In this document: positions 8,186-17,188 of the stretch, in pieces | How positions within the stretch are numbered: the stretch's first letter is position 1 | Layout: the number at the start of each line of letters is the position of its first letter | Assembly (NCBI RefSeq): GCF_002157225.2 | Contig: NZ_CP020038.1 | Location: forward strand, 5,362,501 to 5,426,500 | Length of the DNA stretch: 64,000 bases | DNA from: Agarilytica rhodophyticola | GTDB lineage: Bacteria; Pseudomonadota; Gammaproteobacteria; Pseudomonadales; Cellvibrionaceae | Reading direction: 5' to 3' | The notes under the pieces: model-generated | What the model was told of the DNA's origin: nothing | What the model saw: only the letters and a program-made list of their open reading frames with translations | Databases searched by the model: none | Translations under genes and position numbers: made by a program

Positions 8186-10663
8186 TTATTCGATTTCAAT
8201 AGCCGGCAACACAAAAGGCTCTACTAGATCCACAACTACAAGCTGTTTAAACTGACTGCATAAGACAGCTAGAATATCTGCAGTGATCTTTGGATCTTCG
8301 ACTTTCTCCGATTTCATCACATTATTTTTATTTTCGAAAATAATATTTTTTAGCTTTTTACGACGCTTCATATCGTCAAGACCATTAATATACTCTAGAA
8401 CAAATAAGGTTAACATTATTGGATAAACGGCTATATGCTCATCATCTTCTGAACTATAGGGTATTGCCTGCTCATCCTCATCATAATAGCTTCTCAAAAG
8501 GTTATAGCAATTATTTAAGCGTTTAATTTGTCGGGGGTTATTCAAATTAAAATAATCAAGCCAATATAAAAAAGACTGCTTTTGCATATTTGAAAGACGC
8601 TCGATAATTTTAACTTCATGTTCGTTATCGCGAGGCTTACTATCAACCGGCTTACTATCATTAGTATTTAATACTGCTTCTATATTATTTCTACCATGGA
8701 AATTTTCGTTAGGATTTTCAATTTCTTGCCTTTCACCATATAAAATCTTATTCTCTGTTTCTTCAATGATATTTCTAATTTGTGCATCTTCTTTCAATTC
8801 ATCAGAAGCTTGATTAGATGTATCCTTATCCATGGCAGCTTCCGTCTTTTCCCATATATCATGTAAATACCGGTGAACACTACTCTTACTAGGCTCACTT
8901 AGAGTAATGGGAATATGTATAACCTTGGCAAGATAATCTCTAGCAATTGCTTTAGAACTGCGCAACTCATGAAAATCAGCCAGTTCTTTATAATGTAAAG
9001 CTAAAGCAGCTAAGGCAATACGCTGATCCACAGCGATAACCACTGTAACGTTAGGAATATCTAAGACTAGACGTACGGCTTCAAATACTTTAACAATACC
9101 CTCATGACCACAACGATCAAGATCATCGACAACAAAGAGTAAGCGCTTTTCTTTACCGAAGTTTTGCAGGCGGATATTGCACAAAGTTTTGATTGTTTCA
9201 CGCATTACAGGAATAGTGCCAAGGTGATGACCATAGTTCGGCAGTTTTAAATATGTCAGCAGCTCTTTTGCCATAGGATTTGCCAATACAGGTTTTAGCT
9301 GCTTCCACAAAAATAATAAAAATCCAACACCTCCAGTCATAATAATTATTTCCTTTGCGTGTTTAGCCTGAGGAAAAAGAGATTTCAGCATTTGATTAAA
9401 AGCTTCGAAAAAAGGGGGAATCACTACCAAAAGAAGTAAAAGCATTAAAGATAATAATTTTTTACCGTGTAAACGTATAGCAAAACGCGTAATAAGAAAA
9501 AAACGCTTAATCACCCATAAAAAACGATTATCGCTGGGCAATCGTTCCGAAAGTGTTCGTATTACTTCCTGTGCGACTCCGGCTTGCAAATTGTCAGTAT
9601 GCTCATAGGCCCAAGCATTAAACTCCGCAAGTAAAAAATCTTGTTTATCTCGCTTTTTAATCAAAAGGTTTCTTAGTTGTTTAATGACCGAGGATTTACC
9701 TACCCCCCAGTCACCTAGCAGACCAATGGTTTGGTGATGATGATTGGCCGGGTGCAGTAAGAAACCAGCAAGAGTCTCCACTAATTTTTTACGATCTAAA
9801 GCATCATGTGTACTTGCATCTTGATAGCTCAACTGCTGAGAAGCTCGATATCTTGTAGTATCTTCTGTGCCTCCTATTTTCTCATCAACAGCCACCGAGT
9901 CACTCGTTTTTTCGTAACTCTGAAAGTATCTATTTAGTTGCTCCCATTCATACATAAGAGATTTTTTAGAGTAAGTCCCTGTGTATAAATTTTGATAAAT
10001 AGGCACAACAGCATGCACTAATTGACTAGTTTGCGATGATAAACTACTCTCTTCTTCGGCCAAGTTATCTAGAGCACTAGGTAACACTTTTTCAACTATG
10101 GTTAGATACTCACTTGGGGGGAAAATATCGATCCACAAAGGTGCATGCTTTAATATATCTCCTGTCCCCTCATTGAGTATATTCAGCTCTTTATATTGTT
10201 CCTCTTCTTCATTTTTGCTTAAACTCTCTAAAACACGACAAGCAGCAATTGCACTCTCTGAGGCAGCTAATGAAGAGCCGATCAGGTTTGTTAGGTATTT
10301 ATCTTCTGTGGCATAGGCGTAAAAAGCCATACTCGCATGGGCAATAGCTTTATAAGCGAGATATGTATAACTATGATCAGAAGCATAGTTGGCTGATAAA
10401 AATGCATTAGAGGCGTATTCATGTAGAAATCGAGGGTCATACGGAAAGTCCACTATATTAGCAATTGCTGCTCGCCAAGTAGACAGAAGATTGAACGCAC
10501 GCTGTCCTTCTGACCAGTATGAAAAGTTGGTGTCATTAACAACCACAAGAGGAAACACTCTCAGAGCACAACGCGCAGCAAAGAGAACCAATCCGGCACT
10601 GTCTTTTTTTGATATATCCGTTATCAAACGCTTGATTTGCTCAGAAAATACAGGTTGATCCAC
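8186..10663 (-). CDS. KAP-family P-loop NTPase with inserted membrane helices
   Basis: An 825-residue protein starting at GTG (AAGG about nine bases upstream). Residues 1-270 are mostly helical and of no family I recognise. The NTPase domain has Walker A GDWGVGKSS near residue 314 and Walker B LLFVVDDLDRCG near residue 511. Between them lie two hydrophobic helices (LLSLMLLLLLVVIPPFF and a second near 445-465), the membrane insertion that defines KAP NTPases (named after Kidins220/ARMS and PifA). Family members exclude phages (PifA of F) or organise membrane signalling complexes; which applies here is unknown. It is divergent from the CHAT operon, 756 bp away, and both have conflict-system features. 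Confidence 0.85.
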   Translation of the reverse strand: MDQPVFSEQIKRLITDISKKDSAGLVLFAARCALRVFPLVVVNDTNFSYWSEGQRAFNLLSTWRAAIANIVDFPYDPRFLHEYASNAFLSANYASDHSYTYLAYKAIAHASMAFYAYATEDKYLTNLIGSSLAASESAIAACRVLESLSKNEEEEQYKELNILNEGTGDILKHAPLWIDIFPPSEYLTIVEKVLPSALDNLAEEESSLSSQTSQLVHAVVPIYQNLYTGTYSKKSLMYEWEQLNRYFQSYEKTSDSVAVDEKIGGTEDTTRYRASQQLSYQDASTHDALDRKKLVETLAGFLLHPANHHHQTIGLLGDWGVGKSSVIKQLRNLLIKKRDKQDFLLAEFNAWAYEHTDNLQAGVAQEVIRTLSERLPSDNRFLWVIKRFFLITRFAIRLHGKKLLSLMLLLLLVVIPPFFEAFNQMLKSLFPQAKHAKEIIIMTGGVGFLLFLWKQLKPVLANPMAKELLTYLKLPNYGHHLGTIPVMRETIKTLCNIRLQNFGKEKRLLFVVDDLDRCGHEGIVKVFEAVRLVLDIPNVTVVIAVDQRIALAALALHYKELADFHELRSSKAIARDYLAKVIHIPITLSEPSKSSVHRYLHDIWEKTEAAMDKDTSNQASDELKEDAQIRNIIEETENKILYGERQEIENPNENFHGRNNIEAVLNTNDSKPVDSKPRDNEHEVKIIERLSNMQKQSFLYWLDYFNLNNPRQIKRLNNCYNLLRSYYDEDEQAIPYSSEDDEHIAVYPIMLTLFVLEYINGLDDMKRRKKLKNIIFENKNNVMKSEKVEDPKITADILAVLCSQFKQLVVVDLVEPFVLPAIEIE

Positions 10664-11125
10664 AATAAAGCACCTTACTATTAATTTTGGCGCAATAGTC
10701 TCAAAGCTTTATTACTTATGTAAAGTTATCTTTTTAAATACCATGAAATTGCAGCTTACAGAACTTTTTAACAGCAATGGAAAATTGGCACGATTTAAAA
10801 CACCATTCTATTTCAACAACTATTACCAACGAAACCTTTAAATGGGTCACCCTACTAAAAACGGCAATAGTAGAACTAAGGTATGTGATTTTATATGCAT
10901 TAAAATTGTAATATCCCTATAACTCAGCACGTTATATGAAGTATCGAAATATAGAAAGCAAACGCCTATACTTTTGACATCAAAATCATTATTCATAACT
11001 AGACAAAGAAAAGATATGGTCGTTAGAATTAACCATCGCTGGATAAAGCAGTAAGGCTATAATAAAAATCTACTGGCAATATAAGATCTATAGTTGGTAT
11101 AGATTATTTATGTATATTGGCTGGT

Positions 11126-11214
11126 GGATCAATTAGCTAAGGATTGATTAAAGTGGATTGTTTAAAGTTGGATTGATGAAAAGCAGATTGACTCAGACCA
11201 GATTAATATATAAG
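11126..11214. repeat. Six degenerate tandem units of 14-15 bp
   Basis: Units begin GGATCAATT, GGATTGATT, GGATTGTTT, GGATTGATG, AGATTGACT and AGATTAATA and follow each other every 14-15 bp. The conserved core is RGATTGA(T)TNAA. The array lies just upstream of the candidate promoter of the CHAT operon and could bind a regulator, possibly on one helix face only partly, since the period is not 10-11 bp. Confidence 0.6.
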
Positions 11215-11262
11215 AGACGTCTGCCATATTTATGAAAAAACAACCACACTATAATCAAAAAA

Positions 11263-11291
11263 TTGACCGTCTGTTCTTTCTTATCTACATT
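11263..11291 (+). promoter_or_regulatory. Candidate promoter of the CHAT operon
   Basis: TTGACC (11263-11268) and TACATT (11286-11291) are separated by 17 bp. The -35 matches the consensus at five of six positions, the -10 at four. It would leave a leader of about 120 bases. No promoter for an alternative sigma factor could be tested by eye. Confidence 0.4.
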
Positions 11292-11419
11292 GCCGACTGG
11301 CTTTGTGCAGCATGATACTGTAGCAGTGTTGGCAAAGTAGTGGTGCTGATAGACTAGTAGCTCTCATAGTCTATGACGAGGTTCCAAGATAAGAAAAACG
11401 TTTTAGGCATAGTGATGAA

Positions 11420-14400
11420 ATGCGTTTATTTTTTAAAAATAATTACCAACCATTACTAGTCGTTCTGCATGTTCTTTTGGGAATTAGTCTGGCACTATGT
11501 AGTTACGCTTCTGCAGAAAAAAATAGAGATAAAAATGAAGCTATCGAAAAAGTCATTGAACTTAGTAAACTAAATTCAGCAATCCCGTTTAACTCCCAAC
11601 AGACACTCGTCATCCCAATCACTCTTGAACCAAATCAGTTCCTAGTATTATTATTGAATTCTTATGCTATTGAAGTGAAAATTCTGGTACAATCACCACA
11701 AAAAAAAATACTAGCAGAGGGACAATTTAAAGACCTCTACAGGAGGCAACGTTTACTTATAAATAGCCATAAATGTAAACAATGTCGTATTGTTATTCAT
11801 GGAATAGGAGCTGGGGACGGCAATATCAAAGGCGAATTAAACATTGCTACTAATATATATTCTAGTGTCGACCAGCCCGAGCGTCTCATAGCAGAACAAC
11901 ACCTTGAAAAGGCATTTCGTTATCAGAAAGAATTACTCGAAGACGCGTTTAAGAAATCTCTATTTTATTATGAAAAAGCGATTGAGCAATGGCTCAAAAT
12001 AAAAGATCGAGAGGAGTTAAAAAATACGTACTTCCTTGCAGGCGACTCCGCAAGCGGCTTAAGTATTCATGAAAAAAGGCCTGATTTATTCTCAGAAATC
12101 ATCTCAATCGCGGTAGATGATAAGGATTACTACGCAGCGGCCATCGCATATATTCATTTAGGGCGCGACGAATATACACAGGGGCGCTACAATAAAGCAC
12201 AGGAACACTTTCAACATTCTCTATACTACGCAAAGAAAAATCCAGATTTAATACAATGGCAAAAAAACTACTTACTAGGATACATCCATCATCAGTTAGG
12301 GCAACTAACGACTCAGCGTAGTCAATACCAAAAGTCATTAGAGCATTTAAAACGTTCGCTTGAATATTTTAAGAATGCCAAAGATACCCAGCAGCAGGCA
12401 GCTGTTCTTAATACTATGGGTTTACTCGCTCGTCGAAAAAATGAATTACAACTTGCCAGCCAATACCATCGACAAGCTTATACCCTTGCCGCGCGTGATG
12501 ACCATGGCGGTTTTAGAATGCGGACACTCTATTACATGGCAGTTGTAAATGCCATACGTGGCCGTTATTTCTATGCATTGGAACTTCTAAAAAAAGCAAA
12601 TAAAATTGCAATAACATTAAATACTATTCATTGGCAAGGACATATACTGGCAGCACAAGCACGTATCAATATGGAACTTGGCCGGCTTGAGGAAAGCTTA
12701 GAACTTTATCAAAAAACACGTAAGCTTTATCAAAATGTTCAAGCAGAAGGTGATCTAATTACAGTATCACTTAACCTAGGAAAATTATACTCCAAACTAG
12801 GTGATTACCAAAAATCCCATTTTCACTTTTCACGCGCATTGGAATTCCCACATGAAAAAACAACGGATCAACATAAATTAAACCTCTACACGGCAGAAGT
12901 TTCTTCATATATTAAACAGAAAAAATATACGCAAGCGCTTGACAGCCAAATAAACATACTCAATCTAGCTAAAACAAGTAAAGACAAGTTTTATATTGAC
13001 AGAAATCTTGCCCAACTCGCAGAAATATATATCGCTTTAGGCCAAAGTGAAAAAGCTTTGGATATATTGCAAAAAGTCCTAAGCCACCAAGAAGAAAACA
13101 GAGACGACCTTTCCTATACACATTCAAACTATCTTGCCGCACAAGCCTCACTCAAATTAAAATCTCCAAGAAATGAAGTTTTAGCATATATAAATCGCGC
13201 CATAACAACTATAGAGAACATCCGAAGTACACTATTACGAGACGACCTACGTCAACAATACTTTGCTTTACAAAAGACCTACTATGAATTGAAAACAATG
13301 CTGTACTTAGACACCTCGCAAGAAAGTCATTATCAGCCACAAATGGGTTTAATAAGTGCAGAGTCATTTAAAGCAAGAACATTATATGAGAATTTATTAG
13401 AAAGTAATTTACTCAACAGGGATAACGGTAATTTCCCAAAAAGAACTCAGAAAGCTACCACACCAAACATATCGCAAAATATTTATACATTTAATGAGGA
13501 GGAAGAGCGATTAATAGAGGAAAGCTTTAGAGAATTTCTGGAAAAAAAATCATCATCAGAAAACTCTGTATTAACAGCAATTGATACCGCAGACTTAAAA
13601 GATTACAGAGAAAATTTACCGCTGCAAAAAGCTATTATCTACTTTTTCACTACGGAACAACAGTCCATACTATGGTTAATGAGCAAGGAGCAATTAAAAG
13701 AAGTCAGATTACCTCCTGAATCTGAACTGAATCATCATATTAAATCATTACTAGAAGAATTAGCGATTTTACCCACAACAAAACTAAGCAATAAAGTTTG
13801 GCAACAACAACACCAACAACGCCAAAACTTGAGCCAAATTATCCTAGGAGATATCGCAGAAGACCTTAAGAATTACAATGAGCTATTAATTATCCCTGAC
13901 GGCCCATTACATAAAGTCCCTTTTTCCGCGCTATATAACCCCAAAACCCAGATACCATTGCTAGTCAATAACACTATTACCTATGGCGTCTCCATCGCAA
14001 CGCAACAACAGTTGCAAAGGGAAACTCCTGTTGACTATAAAACAGGTACACTATTATTAGTTGCTAACCCACACCAAATTAAAGTGGAACCCTTGTTTGA
14101 AAACGGGCACTCAATAACTCGTAACGCTGAACTTCGACCACTACCATATGTGCAAAAAGAGGTAAACACGATAGCCAAATTTTGGCAAAAATATGGCGAT
14201 ATTGATGCCTTAGTTGGCAATAAGGCAAATAAACGAGCAATATATGATACTGCTTTAGAGCAATATGAAATATTACATTTTGCAACTCACGCCTTGGTTA
14301 ACTGGGACTATCCTTCATTATCGGCTATCTCTTTAGCACCAAACCCTCAACAAGAGCATACACTAACAGGTAAAGATCTAACAGTTCAGGATATTTCCCA

Positions 14401-14731
14401 ATGGCATATTAATGCCGAGCTAGTAGTATTAAGTGGTTGCGACACTGCATCAGGAAAGACGCTCTCGGGAGAAGGCCCTCTTGGCTTGTCTCGTGCGTTT
14501 TTCAAAGCCGGAGGAAAACGAGTTATTGCCTCTATTTGGCCAGTGGAAGATGAGGCCACAGCTTTTTTAATGGAAGATTTCTACCGACAATTATTTATCA
14601 ATAAATATACACCAGCTAAAGCATTACAACAGGCGCGTTTAAACCTAAGTAAAATATCAAAATGGAGCCACCCGTATTATTGGGCAGGTTTTTTATTTCT
14701 TGGCAACGGAGAACATTGGCGTGAGTTCTAA
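11420..14731 (+). CDS. TPR-CHAT caspase-like protease, exported or membrane-anchored
   Basis: An 1103-residue protein. Residues about 10-33 are hydrophobic (LLVVLHVLLGISLALCSYASA), a signal peptide or anchor. Residues about 160-620 carry a long run of tetratricopeptide repeats (for example YTQGRYNKAQEHFQHSLYYA). The C-terminal 300 residues are a CHAT domain, a clan CD cysteine protease related to caspases and separase: His957 in LHFATHA and Cys1007 in VLSGCDTASG are the catalytic pair, followed by the typical GEGPLGLSRAFFKAGGKRVI and SIWPVEDEAT. It is the first gene of an operon; the sigma factor gene starts inside its last 11 bases. In known systems TPR-CHAT proteins cleave a partner once the TPR part is triggered; the substrate here is unknown. 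Confidence 0.9.
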   Translation: MRLFFKNNYQPLLVVLHVLLGISLALCSYASAEKNRDKNEAIEKVIELSKLNSAIPFNSQQTLVIPITLEPNQFLVLLLNSYAIEVKILVQSPQKKILAEGQFKDLYRRQRLLINSHKCKQCRIVIHGIGAGDGNIKGELNIATNIYSSVDQPERLIAEQHLEKAFRYQKELLEDAFKKSLFYYEKAIEQWLKIKDREELKNTYFLAGDSASGLSIHEKRPDLFSEIISIAVDDKDYYAAAIAYIHLGRDEYTQGRYNKAQEHFQHSLYYAKKNPDLIQWQKNYLLGYIHHQLGQLTTQRSQYQKSLEHLKRSLEYFKNAKDTQQQAAVLNTMGLLARRKNELQLASQYHRQAYTLAARDDHGGFRMRTLYYMAVVNAIRGRYFYALELLKKANKIAITLNTIHWQGHILAAQARINMELGRLEESLELYQKTRKLYQNVQAEGDLITVSLNLGKLYSKLGDYQKSHFHFSRALEFPHEKTTDQHKLNLYTAEVSSYIKQKKYTQALDSQINILNLAKTSKDKFYIDRNLAQLAEIYIALGQSEKALDILQKVLSHQEENRDDLSYTHSNYLAAQASLKLKSPRNEVLAYINRAITTIENIRSTLLRDDLRQQYFALQKTYYELKTMLYLDTSQESHYQPQMGLISAESFKARTLYENLLESNLLNRDNGNFPKRTQKATTPNISQNIYTFNEEEERLIEESFREFLEKKSSSENSVLTAIDTADLKDYRENLPLQKAIIYFFTTEQQSILWLMSKEQLKEVRLPPESELNHHIKSLLEELAILPTTKLSNKVWQQQHQQRQNLSQIILGDIAEDLKNYNELLIIPDGPLHKVPFSALYNPKTQIPLLVNNTITYGVSIATQQQLQRETPVDYKTGTLLLVANPHQIKVEPLFENGHSITRNAELRPLPYVQKEVNTIAKFWQKYGDIDALVGNKANKRAIYDTALEQYEILHFATHALVNWDYPSLSAISLAPNPQQEHTLTGKDLTVQDISQWHINAELVVLSGCDTASGKTLSGEGPLGLSRAFFKAGGKRVIASIWPVEDEATAFLMEDFYRQLFINKYTPAKALQQARLNLSKISKWSHPYYWAGFLFLGNGEHWREF

Positions 14732-15296
14732 TCCTGAACCAGCAGTAGCGAGTGATTTGGTTAGCCGTATTCAGCAGGGAGATATGCTTGCTGAAAAACA
14801 TATGATACAGCGCTATCAGCGAGGACTGATGTATGCATTAAGGCGCAAGGCCAATGGTGATACTGCAATAGCGGATGATATATGCCAAGAAACGTGGCGG
14901 ATAGTGATCGAAAAGGTTCGCGATGGTTCAGTTCGTCAACCAGATAAGCTCGCTGCATTTATCTTGCAGACAGGCAATAATCAAATGATTATGCACTTTC
15001 GTCGAAATGAGAGTAGCAAGAATAATAACGAGATTGAACAGACTGACGATGAAGACACAGGCCCTAGCAACAACTATGAGCGAGAACGCAAAGGTAAATT
15101 AGTAAGGCGTGTACTACAAGAGTTAGCTACCGATCGAGACCGGGAGATACTCACACGTTACTATTTACAAGAGCAGGATAAGGGTGAGATATGTCTTGCT
15201 TTAGAATTGTCAGACTTACATTTTAACCGAGTGTTATTTAGGGCAAAACAACGCTTAAAGAAGTTTATAGAAGAACAATATGAGGATTTTCCATGA
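14721..15296 (+). CDS. ECF-like sigma-70 family sigma factor
   Basis: A 191-residue regulator of RNA polymerase. Region 2 is visible as ARKHMIQRYQ-like and ADDICQETWRIVIEKV; region 4 as RVLQELATDRDREILTRYYL followed by a helix-turn-helix (KGEICLALELSDLHFNRVLF). I chose the GTG at 14721 because CGGAG lies nine bases upstream; a TTG at 14700 has no such site. The gene thus overlaps the CHAT stop by 11 bases and is probably translationally coupled. Such sigma factors usually transcribe their own operon and are held by the next gene's product, here a single-pass membrane protein. The linker between regions 2 and 4 is acidic and longer than usual. Confidence 0.85.
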   Translation: MSSNPEPAVASDLVSRIQQGDMLAEKHMIQRYQRGLMYALRRKANGDTAIADDICQETWRIVIEKVRDGSVRQPDKLAAFILQTGNNQMIMHFRRNESSKNNNEIEQTDDEDTGPSNNYERERKGKLVRRVLQELATDRDREILTRYYLQEQDKGEICLALELSDLHFNRVLFRAKQRLKKFIEEQYEDFP

Positions 15297-15398
15297 AAGC
15301 ATCTTTATTAATGGAAAGAAACCTCACACATAGTGAGATAATGATAAAGACAATAACACTTATTACTAACGGCAGTAAGAATTACTCCGGAGGCATCT

Positions 15399-16070
15399 AT
15401 GCAAGTAGATATTAATACTTCATCTACCGTCACCGTCGACCCACGAGTTGATGACTATGTACGAGGAAAAATGTGCGAAGAAGATGTTTTCAATTTTCAA
15501 GTAGAGTGTATGGAAAACCCAGAATTATTAGAACAAGTTGAATTGGCTGATAGCTTGCTCGAGGGTTTACAGCAAATACAAGAAAGCGAAATACAAGAAA
15601 AAAATACAAAACAATCACAATCTTTTAGCTTCCTTAAGTATATAACCGTTCCTCAAACCGCCTGGGGTGCAATTGCCGCAACCATTATATTAATACCACT
15701 AATGACTATACAAACCGATACACAACCGAGTGTCGGTACTGCTGTATACGTGCTTGGTACTAATGTAACAAGAAATGGGAACGGCTCATCCACAGAAAAC
15801 ATTCTCCTAGACTCATCAACTGAAAACCTAGTTTTGGGATTTCAAGCCCCTTCTACTTTAGGATCACCACAGACATACACGCTTAGTATTTATAATCAGA
15901 GTAATACTCTTTTATGGCAAGGAAAACAGCTAACACCAAATTCAGCTTTGGTTATTTATGTGAATGTAGAGAAGAGTTTTTTTAAGGGAGGTAATTACCG
16001 CTATATTCTTAAGAGAACAGAGGATAATCACATTATAGATCAAGCAAGCTTTAAAATTAAGCACGGTTAG
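15399..16070 (+). CDS. Single-pass membrane protein, probable anti-sigma factor
   Basis: A 223-residue protein with GGAGG six bases before the ATG. Residues 1-80 are acidic and helical (DDYVRGKMCEEDVFNFQVEC...LLEQVELADSL), similar in style to anti-sigma domains. One membrane helix lies at about 88-105 (TAWGAIAATIILIPLMTI). The C-terminal 115 residues should be periplasmic, rich in beta strands. No zinc-binding HxxxCxxC motif is visible, so it is not a standard ZAS anti-sigma. The role is inferred from topology and its place directly after the sigma gene. Confidence 0.55.
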   Translation: MQVDINTSSTVTVDPRVDDYVRGKMCEEDVFNFQVECMENPELLEQVELADSLLEGLQQIQESEIQEKNTKQSQSFSFLKYITVPQTAWGAIAATIILIPLMTIQTDTQPSVGTAVYVLGTNVTRNGNGSSTENILLDSSTENLVLGFQAPSTLGSPQTYTLSIYNQSNTLLWQGKQLTPNSALVIYVNVEKSFFKGGNYRYILKRTEDNHIIDQASFKIKHG

Positions 16071-16099
16071 AACTTATAATATATAATGAGACCAAGCAA

Positions 16100-16522
16100 A
16101 TGGAAAATCAAGAATTATTTACTTGCATTATAGAAGACTCAAATTTTGAGATAATAGCCGGTTGCCCGCTATCTAGATGGTTTCAAAAAAATGATATTTT
16201 AAAATTATTCATCAATAATGATGGTAATTATAAATTGACAATCTCAAGACCCACTTCCAATAGAGAACCACTAGTATGGGATTATATGAGTACTCCGTGT
16301 ATTACTCATATTAGCGAACATTTTGAGTTAATCACATTCGAGGCAATGATAGGCAAGTGCGACATGTGGTGTGTAGAAGTTATAAAGCAAAGCAAGCATC
16401 CAAAGGATGAGGTTCACCCAACAAAACTCCACATTATCTTTTCTTTTAAAGCGGTTGTCCCTAAGAATGACAAGCACTGCACACTAAATCACAGCAGCGG
16501 AAGCGGTGGTGGATATGAATAA
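16100..16522 (+). CDS. Small cytoplasmic protein of unknown family with a GSGGGYE tail
   Basis: A 140-residue protein that I do not recognise. It has no signal peptide or membrane helix and contains seven cysteines, including CDMWC. The sequence suggests beta structure. The C-terminus HSSGSGGGYE matches the end of the next gene's product (SCGTGGGYEF), while the rest of the two proteins is only loosely alike. It lies in the CHAT operon between the membrane protein and the second small protein. The shared glycine-rich tail may be a recognition or cleavage site for one of the two proteases of the operon; that is inference. Confidence 0.65.
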   Translation: MENQELFTCIIEDSNFEIIAGCPLSRWFQKNDILKLFINNDGNYKLTISRPTSNREPLVWDYMSTPCITHISEHFELITFEAMIGKCDMWCVEVIKQSKHPKDEVHPTKLHIIFSFKAVVPKNDKHCTLNHSSGSGGGYE

Positions 16523-16687
16523 TTTTTCTTATTTATTGAATATCTAACAGTTCATTTAAAACTTCCATAATATTTTTTTCCTCCTGAGATAAGTTTTGTT
16601 CGCTAAACACTACTAAGTTATCAGAATTACTCTTTCTTACATTAAAGGTAGCTCTGACAACTTAACTCAAAAATATTGGAGATAGTA

Positions 16688-17152
16688 ATGGAAAATCACG
16701 AGAATAATACTCGCACTGGTTCAGGCGAATTTACTGATAGTACGAGAACATTTAAATGGGAAGTTAAATATAGTAATTTTTATGTGCACTACCAACAACT
16801 ACCATGGTGCATCCAAAATGATACTATGGAATGTATTTTTCTTGATGAATCTGGGAGGAAACCACCTACTATAAATATCATAAAACCATTTGATTCCCTC
16901 CCCTGCCAACTAAATATTTACCCCGACACATACCGACCTCCAGTCGAAGTAGGAAATTATATGAAACATATTCATTTTAATGCCTATCTTCAAGATGGCC
17001 TGGGCGAACCTCTTAAATGGGAAGTAGACATTTTTTATCAGTATAAAGATATTTCTAATAATAATAAATATGGGGTTTTCTTTGTATTTAAAGATATTCA
17101 GAGAAAAGGATCTGACCAGTCGTGTGGTACGGGTGGAGGCTATGAATTTTAA
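16688..17152 (+). CDS. Second small protein of unknown family with a GTGGGYEF tail
   Basis: A 154-residue protein starting at ATG 16688, with GGAG six bases upstream; an upstream TTG at 16676 overlaps that ribosome-binding site and is less likely. Like its neighbour it begins MEN, has no export signal, appears rich in beta strands (FKWEVKYSNFYVHY, LKWEVDIFYQY) and ends in SCGTGGGYEF. Probably the two are diverged paralogues or share only the tail. It ends 36 bp before the subtilase gene and belongs to the same operon. I recognise no domain. Confidence 0.65.
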   Translation: MENHENNTRTGSGEFTDSTRTFKWEVKYSNFYVHYQQLPWCIQNDTMECIFLDESGRKPPTINIIKPFDSLPCQLNIYPDTYRPPVEVGNYMKHIHFNAYLQDGLGEPLKWEVDIFYQYKDISNNNKYGVFFVFKDIQRKGSDQSCGTGGGYEF

Positions 17153-17188
17153 TAATTATTACTATAAATAAAACAAGAGGGAAAAGAG

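Larger units (their letters stand above)
10664..11419. other. Divergent intergenic region between the KAP NTPase gene and the CHAT operon
   Basis: About 755 bp holding both promoters. It contains a 14-15-bp degenerate repeat array (11126-11214) and a candidate sigma-70-like promoter (11263-11291). A partly matched inverted repeat (TTGCCGAC ... GTTGGCAA) lies in the presumed leader near 11290-11337. No gene is supported. Confidence 0.55.

Noticed and set aside
15293-15415. 41-codon frame starting on the sigma stop (ATGA)
   Set aside because: It overlaps the start of the membrane protein gene, which has its own good GGAGG; composition not protein-like.
16523-16687. Possible extra gene between the two GGGYE proteins
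   Set aside because: Only short frames with no ribosome-binding site.
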